NCBI RefSeq assembly: GCF_022376445.1
Contig: NW_025954961.1
Span: forward strand, 1,674,001 to 1,738,000
Direction of reading: 5' to 3'
Source: Fomitopsis serialis
Lineage: Eukaryota; Basidiomycota; Agaricomycetes; Polyporales; Fomitopsidaceae
Length of the DNA: 64,000 nucleotides
In this document: piece after piece, positions 36,729 through 46,801 of the stretch
Numbering within the stretch: position 1 is the stretch's first letter
How the letters are laid out: each line of letters begins with the position of its first letter
Made by a program: the position numbers and the translations under genes
Notes under the pieces: generated by a model
Told to the model about the DNA's origin: nothing
Databases searched by the model: none
The model's input: only the letters and a program-made list of their open reading frames with translations

Positions 36729-36783
36729 GTTAGCAAGAGAAGGGTCGCGGTGCGGTTTGTCAGTGACAGGAGCAACCCCATAG

Positions 36784-36791
36784 TTTATATA
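36784..36791 (-). promoter_or_regulatory. TATA box of the ICMT-family gene
   Basis: The minus strand reads TATATAAA about 56 bases before the start at 36728, a plausible core promoter element. Confidence 0.5.
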
Positions 36792-37978
36792 TTGTCAGTG
36801 CACCCTGAGCCCGACGCCCTACAGGGCGCGGTATGTTGGCAGTGTAAAGTCAAAGGGCATAATTTGACATTTGTCCGATCGAATGGCGGAACACGCGCTT
36901 GGGAGACGTTCCGTGTCGGACGCAAGCAGCACTGCAAATGGTATCTGGCATGCCAAGTCGTCAAGATAGAGCCATACTGACAGGAGACTATCATTATGTG
37001 ACGAGCTAGAATGGAGAGCGATCGGCCTCACCTCCTGCGGATCATCGGGCATTGCAATGCTATATGCCATTGGGTTCGGATTCCGGGACGGTGTCCCTGT
37101 CGTAGTGTCCCGGTCACTCGTCGGGTAGGTTATGAGAACAATATTGAACGACATGGAGATCGACCCATACACAGTCAGCGCACTCTGTCACTCTGTAGAC
37201 TCCGATTGCATTACTGCCACATAGCTGTCCCTGGCCTTTGCTAACATCTTTTATTGGCGCACTATATGTGAAAGCTGTGGATTTCATATGGCTGGACCGT
37301 GCAAAACATCAGTTCCACATACTGTTCAAGACACTCTAATGCACCATGAACAAGACACCGACTGATGCTGCGACCGCCAGTCCTGGGCGCATCCATCGTC
37401 GTGAATGGAGGAGCATTGCAGATCCTATCGCAGACGTACGGCTCCGGGCTGTCGGAATAGTCAGTATGTCCATTGAAGTTAGTTGCCGTGCTGGTTTGCA
37501 CCGCCAACAGCGGCTGGTATCGCCATTCCCGGGCAGCGCCTATGGTACGCCGGAAGGCCACAGTTCGATTTTGGACGCGGCTCGGCGCTATCCGCACCGG
37601 GATAGACGCCGGCCACCCACCGACGAGTTCAACAAAGCTACAGTTCACATACTCTTTCCGTGATCCGGAGGGACTCGCTACAACTGCAACTCCTATTGAG
37701 ATGATGTTTTGAGGCATCAAGTGGCCTTGCAAGAAAATCGAAAATCGTCACTCTGAGTACGGTGGCGCAAACGGGGAATAAGCGCCCATCAAGTTCGAAC
37801 GTAGCCGTAATAGATTATAGAGCTAATAAATATCTTAGCCCTCTGTTTTCGTACTAGCAGAAGCCCGTGCTACGCTACGGGAGCGTGTGCTTGCAAATTC
37901 AATCGTGCTATACATATAGTATGAGTTCGCAGAAATGCGGAATTGTTGCTCGAGTAGCTCGCTAACGTAGAACTTGAA

Positions 37979-38019
37979 GGCCACTCAGCCGCCTCCCTCC
38001 GGGAGTCGGCTTCGTGGCC
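37979..38019 (+). repeat. 41-base imperfect inverted repeat (hairpin)
   Basis: Three nested stems pair: GGCCAC with GTGGCC, AGCCG with CGGCT, and CTCCC with GGGAG around a three-base loop. They are separated only by TC/TC and C/T mismatches. That is 16 paired positions in 41 bases. It could be a mobile-element relic or an RNA structure. Confidence 0.75.
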
Positions 38020-38479
38020 ATATTCATGGATTCCTCTGTATGAAAGTACTTACCCGGTGCTCGTAGAGCCTTGTGCGGCAGCTGGTCAATGGCGCCTCGT
38101 TGTGCGCCCTCGTCGCCGCAATGCGCCCATCTTCATCATCCTTATCCTCTGCATCATGGAATTCGTTGAGCTCCTCCTTCTCCGCCTATCCCTCCCGGCA
38201 TACTCGTTCAGCAACACGACATTCGTCGGTGAGAGCGCATCGCCGTTCCCGAGTGGATGAAGTCCATTCACCGCCACTTGTTCCATTGCGAGGCTGAACG
38301 CAGGGTCCGAGAACATCGCTAGGTCGAAGGGCACCATCATCGGGCGCTTTCTTGTGTATTGCGTGCCATTCTGTGTGTTCTTCGCACTGCCACCACCCGC
38401 GTCGGGCTCGATCCCGAACGTGAGATCGTTCACCGTTGCTGCGAGGCGCGGTCGGTGTGTGTTGCTCGCGTCCTAGCCT

Positions 38480-39775
38480 TCCTAAGTCGCCGTCGCTGGT
38501 CTTTTTCTCAGCGCATGGGGTCCGAATTCGTTGGCCATGCGTGCGTGCCGGGCAGTTCTTCCCCGCCATCCGTTCGCTCCCGTCCGCACTCACCCTCCAC
38601 CCGTCCTCTTTCTTGCTCGCCGCTATGCTCGCGCCCATGGTCTGCTCTTTGGCTGGGCTTGCATAGGGGACCCTTGCCCTGCGTGCTAGCGGTCCGCGGG
38701 TGTTGTGCTGCACGTTGCCGTGGGTTCACCGTCTACTCGCCCTCGCGCGTTCTTCCCTCACATATGAGTAGTCCGTTCGTCGGTCGCGTTTGCGTGCAGT
38801 GCATTCGCCCGGTGCGCCGCTCGCGGTTGATGTACGCATCGTGCTTCACATCGCCGTGCCCTGTGAGTGTAGTCAGTGCGCTCGCTCGCGTGCGTCTGCA
38901 CTCACCTTTCCCCGATGTCTATCCTTACCTCTCGTGAACACAGTCCGTTCGTCGGTCACGTCTGCACACAGAGCATTGGCCTGCATGCTCGTGGTCGTCG
39001 TGCGTCTTGTGCCCGTGCTGTTCAAGTTTGTATTGCTGCACGTCACGCCCGCGAGCCCCTCGCCCTCGTTGTGCATGTCGTGGCCCACTTGTCTGCCCGC
39101 TCGCATGCCTGCGTACGCGTTCGTCGGCCGCGTCTGCGTGCACAGGGTGTTCGCCCACCGCGCTCACGGGCGGCGGTGGACGTGTGCGCTGTTGCCTGCC
39201 GCCTGCCCGCTCTCCCGCCCGCTCGCTCTCCCGCCCATCCACTTGCTTGCACATCCGATTGCCCGTCCACGCGTGCCCACTTGCCCACCATCTCGCCCGC
39301 CTGCCCACTGGCTCCGCGTGCGTTCGTCGGCCGTGTCTGCATGCTGGGCATTCGCCCGGTGCGCTCGCGGTCGGCGTGCGCATCGCGCTTCATGGCGCCA
39401 CGGCGACTGCGCCCTGCGCCTGCCACATTCTCCCATCCGTCCGATTCCTTCGCTGATGCACCCGCGGTCCGGTCGTCGGCCGTGTTTATGTGCTGGGCTT
39501 ATGCCCTGCGCGTTCACGATCAACGTGTGTTCTGCATGCCCCGGCCCTGCCGACCATAGCCCACGCCCGTTGTTAGCCAGCTCGCTCGCGTGCAATAATG
39601 GCACTCACCTTCGCGTCTGTTGCTCACGCGCTCGTCGGTCGCGTACGCATGCTGGGCACTTACCCTGCGTGCCCATCGTTCCGTCTCGGGCCTTCGATGA
39701 GCTTCACAGTGCCATTGTTGTTACGCTCGTGGTGGTGCTCTTACACACCCGAGCCCGAGCCAGGCCGTCGTGGAT
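38480..39775 (+). repeat. Degenerate GC-rich tandem repeat array, about seven units of 150-250 bases
   Basis: A core close to TTCGTCGGyCGyGTCTGC, usually followed by rTGCxGGGCATTCGCCC, recurs at about 38527, 38776, 38948, 39120, 39323, 39472 and 39631. Spacings are 249, 172, 172, 203, 149 and 159 bases. Parts between cores also recur, for example CCCGCTCGCTCTCCCGCCC-like CT/GC tracts and CGTGCGCATCGTGCTTCA-like strings. Long open frames cross the region in all frames and are a by-product of the composition. No recombination or transposase signature is seen. Confidence 0.75.
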
Positions 39776-40364
39776 GAATATTGAATGGGTGGTGCCCACG
39801 GCGAGAGAGGGAGAGAGTGGCAGTGGCAGATTGGCATGAGGCAACGCCGCGAGCGATTCGACGGCCCGCACAGGATCAAGCATGCTTCCAAACTTAGAGG
39901 ATTCGGCTAGGTCGAAGAGCGCAGCGAGTGTATGTACATGCCAGAGTACGTTCTAACAGTGGAGGAGTCAGGACAGTACTACTTTGAAACGACGCAAGGA
40001 GGTGGACGGCGCCCGGGCCTCGGGCATGGCCCGGAGGCCGAACCGCGTCCGTATTCGAACCGTGGCCTTCCGGCCGACCTTACAGCGCCAGTCCGAGTCA
40101 CTCAGGCCTGTGCCAGCCGCGTGCCTGACCGAGTAGAGACGGTGCTTCCTACACCGATATTAGTGCACTTCACTTGATAGATGTTCTGGTATTGACAAGG
40201 CATGTACCTTAGCGTCCGCCTACTTCCGCACTTCCAAGGCAGTCAATGATGATGCATGATGTAGCGGTTGTGGTCACAGTCGGTGAACCACAAGGATTTC
40301 CGTATTTGGTCCTAGTAATTGCTTTGATCCGACTGGACAAGGCGAATCACATGCCCGGTTTGCA
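39776..40364. other. Intergenic DNA between repeat array and MITE
   Basis: No gene seen. A short GC-rich palindromic stretch lies at 40010-40045 (GCCTCGGGC facing GCCCGGAGGC). Confidence 0.45.
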
Positions 40365-40592
40365 TACTATACCGGGTCGGGATCTCGGCCGGGTTAGGTT
40401 GTTCGGTCAGTCGAGTACTCCGCGCCCAATTTTTGGTATAAACACGCAGTAAGTACATGAGCAGGTAGCTATAGATTGTGGGTATCTACTGGTATACTTC
40501 TTGTGCGGGGATTATCAGAGGGTCGGAGTCGAGCGATACTCAGGGGCCCGGCCGAGTAGGTACGGTGGCCGAGATCCCGACCCGATATAGTA
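40365..40592. mobile_element. MITE-like element with 26-base terminal inverted repeats
   Basis: The left end (40365-40390) and right end (40567-40592) are inverted copies that match at 25 of 26 positions; the shared core is CGGGTCGGGATCTCGGCC. The element is 228 bases, has no coding capacity, and each end begins with TA, which fits a TA target-site duplication as used by Tc1/mariner elements. Superfamily is inferred; no second copy is in this window. Confidence 0.8.
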
Positions 40593-40760
40593 CTTACTTA
40601 TGTCCGCATGATCGCGACTAGCGCTTGGCGTTCCCCGCAGCCGCCCCACGGGGAAGCATTCAAATATTCACTCACTACCGACTCACCGAGTCTCTCTCAC
40701 GAGGCTCGAGCTACCTTCACAGTAGGCTTTGTTCGACATTGCGCCGCAGTTTTTACCAAT

Positions 40761-42943
40761 ATGTCGCAGGCATTGAAGTCGTTTACGCTTGAAGAAGTAG
40801 CGAAGGTGTGTTGTACGCGACTTGGTCACTGAGACGACTGAGCTAACGTGAACCGTCTATTGCATTAGCACAACAAAGAGGGTGATGTGGTACGTGGTTA
40901 CGGCCGCCGTTCATACAATGGCTTAAAAGGTCTTGTAGTGGATTGTCATCGACTCCAAGGTCTACAACATATCCAAGTTTGCCAACTTGCACCCCGGAGG
41001 CACTGGCGTGCTCTTGACCGAGTCCATTGGTAAGCATCGGCTACGCCGTCTCCAGTCTCCCTTCGGTGAACCAGGTTTACCCGTGTAATCTTAGCTGGAA
41101 AGGACGCGACACAAGCCTTCTTTGGACTTCATCGACACGAGGTCCTCTTGAGGCCTCAGTACGCCCGGCTTCAGATTGGTACTGTAGCTGGCGAGGAGCC
41201 TGTCGTCAAATCTCTCGCTACGGATGAGGCGTCCCGGGTCCCATATGCCGAGCCGTCATGGCTCTCTGCTGGATACTTTAGCCCTTACTACAAGGACAGT
41301 CACAGGAGGTTCCAGCGCTCCATGCGCAAGTTCGCTATGGAAGTCGTGTACCCGGATGCCCTCAGGTGCGAAGACAACGGCAAGCGCATATCTCAGTCCG
41401 TTCTGGAACAGTTGTGGTGCGTACTGTGGAACCTGCACAATCATGCATTTGACTGACTTTTCGTGAAGTGCAATGAACATCCCTGCAATGCGACTCGGCC
41501 CCGGGAAGCACCTCCAGGGCCGTTCATTACTCGGAGGGGTCATATCTTCCGAGGAGTTCGACCACTTCCATGAGGTACGGTCTGTCATAGTACGCAATTT
41601 CAGAGGTGTGCTCATCACGAGCAGTTGATTGTCAACTTCGAACTGTCGCGCTTCGGCACTCGCGCCTACGTGGACGCGCTCCTAGCAGGCGAAGTCATTG
41701 GTCTACCGCCAGTGCTTAACTACGGGTCGCCGGAGCTCCGTGCAAAGGTGGTACCCGAAGTGCTCGATGGGAAGAAGTTCATCTGTTTGGCAATCAGCGA
41801 GGCATTTGCAGGAAGTGACGTGGCCGGTCTACAGACCAACGCGGTCAGAGAGGGCGATGAGTGGGTCATCACCGGTACCAAAAAGTACGTGCGCTCCGCA
41901 GTCAAGAGGATCAATCGTTGCAGCCATTGACCGCGGTGATAGGTGGATTACGAACGGAATGTTCGCGGACTACTTCACTGTAGGGTGCAGGAGCAAGGTA
42001 CGCGGATCATTCTACTGAGCTGTCGGCTTACAATATATCCAATCCCTAGGATGGTTATGTCGTTGTCCTTGTTCCGCGATCCGACGATGTCTCGACTAAA
42101 GCTATCAAGACGGCCTATTCGTCGACCGCCGGCACTGCCTATGTCACATTTGAGAAGGCGCGGGTACCGGTCGCAAATACGTTGGGCAAGGTCGGACAGG
42201 GTTTGCAGGTGATCCTGAGCAACTTCAATCACGAACGATGGATGATCGTCTGTACGAGTTTGAGCGCACAACGAATGGTGGTGGAAGAGTGCCTGAAGTA
42301 GGTCTTCTGGATATGTTCTGTTTCAAGCTTCTGACCACCGTGTGGTTGGCAGATGGGTCAACCAACGGATAGTGTTCGGAAAACCGCTGAGCTCGCAAGC
42401 GGTCGTACGCTCGAAACTGGCAAGTATGATCGCACGGGTGGAAAGCGGCCAGGCTTGGCTCGAGTCCATCACCCACCAGATGAACAACGTGCGTTCAATT
42501 CGACCTGTGTCGTTTCATGTCAGTTTCCTGACGTCAAGGCTTCACGTAGATGGCATACGACGAGCAGTCCGACAAGTGGCCGGCCAGATCGGCTCTTGAA
42601 GCAGTACGCTATTCCTATTTCGCACCGGCATCTGCGGATTGATCGGGCTGAGCGTTCCGCGTTGTTGTGCAGGTTCATTACACGCACGGGCCGTGAGACT
42701 GCGGAAGATGCCACACAGATATTCGGTGGCGTCCATCACGGCAGGTGGCATGGGGAAGCTGATCGAGAACGTAAGTGGCCACTTGGTTCGCCCTCTGTCG
42801 TTCGGGATCTGAGCCGCGTGTCCGCTGCCCAGTTCCATCGCACATCACCGTACGACGCCATCCTCGGTGGCCAAGAAGATGTCCTTGGGGATCTCGGAGT
42901 GCGGCAGGCCATAAAGAAGATGCCCAAGGGCGCGAGGCTTTGA
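40761..42943 (+). CDS. Cytochrome b5 - acyl-CoA dehydrogenase fusion
   Basis: Flavin-dependent acyl-CoA dehydrogenase with an N-terminal heme-binding cytochrome b5 domain, a fusion known in fungi. The start MSQALKSFTLEEVAKHNKEG leads into the b5 domain (VIDSKVYNISKF, NLHPGGTGVL with the first heme His, FFGLHRHEVL with the second), ending near 41180. The dehydrogenase part shows NFELSRFGTRAYVDALLAGE, LPPVLNYGSPEL, ICLAISEAFAGSDVAGLQT, GTKKWITNGMFADYF, NHERWMIV, WVNQRIVFGKPLSSQAVVR and ATQIFGG. The end is GDLGVRQAIKKMPKGARL with TGA at 42941-42943. Eight or more short introns are present. Single missing bases are needed near 42593 (QIGLLKQYA) and about 42732 (GGxSITAGGMG). It would act in fatty or branched-chain acyl-CoA oxidation; the substrate is not visible. 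Confidence 0.92.
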
Positions 42944-43616
42944 TAGCTAGCTGGGAAGCTGCTGAGGGTCGTCCGCAATTCGCTCGCAATATCTTGCATG
43001 CCATCTTTGTGTTATCTTGCATATGTTTGGAAGCAGGCAATGGCAACGGTAGCTTTTGGCTGATCATCGGAACTGCCCATTCCGTCTAAGGCCACCCAGA
43101 CCACGCAATACTATGGAAAATCGTGATTAAACGAGCCACTCTGCCAGCCTGGGCAGTGAACTTGAAGGTGGCCTGAGGTCCAGGAACTTCAAGTTGGTTT
43201 CGCTTTGCGTCTGTTCATATTGGTGCCAGATCCGATCCTACTAATCAGGACTTCAAGTTGTATGGCCTCAGCCTTGAGGCCTGAGGGAGTTCCTATATAG
43301 CCTCGGTAGTTCTCCGACACATCAGATTGGCCATGAATCATTAGCACTTACCACTGTAAGCATAGTAAAGTTGTGGCGCGCCGCGCGCCGACGGTGGCGT
43401 TACGGTCAATCATGGGCGCTTCATTCGGTTTGTTACAGTTTCGCAGCTTGGAATCATCTGCAGATTGTCATCATTCCCAGCCCAGTCGCGGTCGCTCATC
43501 ATTGCTGTGGCGTGAAGGTAGTTCGATCAGTTATGTTTGTGTCTCTGCGGTAATTGATCACCATACTACGGCCTGTAAGAGGTCCTGCTTAGTTGTACTA
43601 AAGCCCTCCTCACCCG
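42944..43616. other. Intergenic DNA between acyl-CoA dehydrogenase and TAD2 genes
   Basis: About 670 bases with several inverted repeats at 43159-43281 (separate entry) and a TATATA element at 43294-43299, about 320 bases before the TAD2 start. No gene is seen. Confidence 0.5.
43159..43281. repeat. Cluster of short inverted repeats
   Basis: AACTTGAAG at 43159-43167 faces CTTCAAGTT at 43187-43195. CTTCAAGTT recurs at 43251-43259. GGCCTCA...TGAGGCC forms a further stem at 43264-43281. A related string GAACTTGAAGGCCAC occurs beside the hairpin at 37970. May be a decayed mobile element. Confidence 0.5.
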
Positions 43617-44440
<824 letters not shown>

Positions 44441-44980
44441 TGCTATCATCCATGCTCGCGGTAGCAACTGTATGGACGTGCAACACCGAATCGCCGTCGC
44501 TCCACAAACCGAGAGCATTCTCTCGACTAAGTTCATTGGCTAGACTTCATCTCAGCTGCTACATGGCATTCAAGTACCCTACAATAGCCGGACAGGTACA
44601 CCTGCCTTCTCCAAAAGTCTGCATGCAGCACCCTTCGATCCTATCAGGAGGTCCGATGCACTGTGGAACGCCCACGGCTGTCGCAAACACAATTGCATAT
44701 CGGTAGCTTAATATGCCCCGGTGGTTGGTGGCCCCAGGCAGTAGGGAGGGATCCTGTGCACTGGCAGCATATACTTAGACCGTGCTTCAAGCTTCACACA
44801 TGGTAGAACTCCTCGGTGCGATTACTACTAGACTAGGGTAACATATATGGACGACAAATCTAGAGATAGGAATCTATGCATGCACTGTTCGTAAGCAGCC
44901 GTGATTTTTTTGCAGTCAACAACACGCCGCCGGTGCCTAGCTCCGTGCCGCTGATCGTGGCACTTCAGTCCAGCCAGGTC
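44441..44980. other. Convergent 3' region of TAD2 and FLX1
   Basis: About 540 bases between converging genes. Nothing beyond probable 3' UTRs is recognised. Confidence 0.5.
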
Positions 44981-46300
44981 TCAGCTCATCCTGCTTTCCT
45001 CGATCGCACGTTTCCGCTGCTCCCCTCGAACTGCGGTCGTGCGCAGGAGCCAAGCGAGGTTCTCGTACACAACGAACGTGACGCATGTCCCAGGCAAAAC
45101 TCGCACCAGGTTGGTGCCCAACCCTCGGTAAAATCCGCGAAACCCTTCCTCGGCAAAGGTGCGCTTGATGCAAGCTCGTATTGTGGGGTACAAATGAGCC
45201 GTCGCATTGTTCTATTGTCATGCTCAGCCCTGGTTCTTTAATGGGATTCGCATAGTGAGATACCGACCTGTATTCGAGATCGGACTACTTGATACGGGTA
45301 TGTCAGTGACAGGGCCCAAAGCTTGCTGGCACCTGACATGATCGTATATGAGGTGTTTGACTGTGTGGTGCGCGTCAGAAGGGCTAGACCTCCGCCAGGG
45401 AACCTTACCAGTTTGTCGTCAGCTGGCTTGAATTGCTTGCCGGCTTTGGCGAACTGTTTTCTTTTGCGCTCGAACCCCCATTCTTTCATCTTCTCGTATG
45501 CCATGAACTGCATTGCACCGTTGCTTACGCCGAAGAGTGCCAATGATGTGCCCCGATATAAACCGCGTATGCCTTCCGTCCGATGAATGGTCTTCAGGCC
45601 GTCTCAAGGGTATAAGTCAGCGTCATGATTCACAGATAATATACGGGAGGGAAGTGAAGACTTACCCCAAAGACCTCGGTAAGACTGCGGAGTGTCCGGC
45701 CTCGTGGTAAACATCCTCACTTTGACGACCCATATGGGATTTGTCATGACGGCCGTCACGGCACCTGCGGACGCAAACATTAGAATTTCGAGTACAGAAG
45801 AGCTTCCAAAGGCTGCGAACTCGCTTCCGCAGAATATAGCAGATAAGAGCCAGAGGAAAGTTTGTAATTCGGATCCCCTCCGGTGGCTCGGTTCTTGAGC
45901 ATGTTGTAACTTTGCGGCTGTCAGAGACAGTATGCATTTGGTATGGCGGTACTCACAACAAGAAGTACAACCCCCAGCTGGAAGCATTGCCCGTGATGTT
46001 GGGGCCCACACCTCTATAGAGGCCTCGCCATCCCTGCTGGGTCTTGATGTCCTTGAGCGACAGCCAAATCTGTTTTCCGAGGCCGCCTCGCGGCTTGTCA
46101 GTCGCTACTTGGAATTTGATTTTGAGGAGGTCCAAGGGGTGCATGCACAGCACCGCGACGACACCGGCTCCCAAGCCAGCAAATGCATGGTCCTAGAATG
46201 CAGCGAGGCGTGCGGTCGTGAGACACTGTAGTTAAGCACATGGAAACGAGCTGCTTACTATCGCGGGTGTAGGGAAGAAACTGGGAGATTGCTGCGACAT
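44981..46300 (-). CDS. FLX1: Mitochondrial FAD/folate carrier (Flx1/SLC25A32 type)
   Basis: Inner-membrane carrier that exchanges FAD (and in animals folate) between cytosol and mitochondrion. Exon 1 is short (MSQQSPSFFPTPAI, start 46300). The three carrier repeats carry MHPLDLLKIKFQ (about 46140), TNPIWVVKVRM (about 45735) and TYPYQVVRSRIQ (about 45290). The tryptophan in the second signature and tyrosine/glutamine in the third replace the usual acidic residue and are diagnostic of this subfamily. GLYRG and GFYRGLGTNLVRVLPGTCV are also typical. About six short introns are present, and I saw no clear frame break. It is divergent from the prolyl oligopeptidase gene and convergent with TAD2. 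Flavin import would serve acyl-CoA dehydrogenases such as the one 2 kb away, but linkage is probably coincidental. Confidence 0.92.
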
Positions 46301-46801
46301 GCAAACCCGGTGGGCAGGCTAATGGGATGCAGCGCAGTGGTGGGGAGCGGGCGACATCCAGTTGAGCGTGGCGAGCGACTCGGAAACGAGCGCACAATTT
46401 CGCCCCGCGTCATCTGTCGCCAAAAGAGGCAATAGATAAGATAAGATGCGCTCTCTGAGTGGACGGCCCTTCGCGCGAACCGGGGCAGGCCAGTTCCTGT
46501 TCCGCGCCAGCTGTCAGCGAAACACACTGACTCGCGTACGGAGTCGCGTCCAGAAAGTGTGTCGGCCAACAACGTTGACGAGGTGTGTCATGTCTTCCAT
46601 GATGCGAGCAGCACGTCTGTATTCACCCGAATCACAACAACATCATGTCTTGTAGCGTATATCGGCGCGTATGAATATCGAGTCACGCCGCTGATCTGGG
46701 TCTGCCAAGTTGGGATTCAGGTGGAGATTATACCTGGTCCTGTCCCTCGGAGAAATCGATGTTGATTCACGCCCAGATAGAGTCGATAGACAGCACATGC
46801 T
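46301..46801. promoter_or_regulatory. Divergent promoter region of FLX1 and prolyl oligopeptidase genes
   Basis: About 500 bases between divergent starts. Two overlapping GATAAG motifs at 46435-46445 lie 135 bases upstream of FLX1 and could bind GATA-type regulators. No TATA box is obvious. Confidence 0.45.
46435..46445 (+). promoter_or_regulatory. Overlapping double GATA motif
   Basis: GATAAGATAAG contains two GATAAG copies sharing one base. Fungal GATA factors for iron and nitrogen control recognise this core. Regulatory use is inferred. Confidence 0.4.

Larger units (their letters stand above)
36729..38479. other. Gene-poor DNA upstream of the ICMT-family gene
   Basis: About 1.75 kb with no recognised gene. 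Weak open frames occur (for example minus strand 37262-37732) without domain-like composition. It holds a strong hairpin at 37979-38019 and is bounded on the right by the GC-rich repeat array. Confidence 0.5.

Noticed and set aside
37262..37732. Minus-strand open frame of 156 codons in gene-poor DNA
   Set aside because: Composition is not protein-like and there are no motifs; the length is within chance for this GC content.
38527..39650. CRISPR-like array
   Set aside because: Repeats are imperfect, 150-250 bases apart and in a eukaryotic genome; there are no cas genes.
38790..39839. Plus-strand open frame of 349 codons rich in Cys, Arg and His
   Set aside because: It runs through the degenerate GC-rich repeats, where all frames of both strands stay open. 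No domain, conserved start or intron signal is seen.
40010..40100. tRNA-like B-box string on the minus strand near 40075
   Set aside because: No matching A box, anticodon arm or acceptor stem could be laid out around it.
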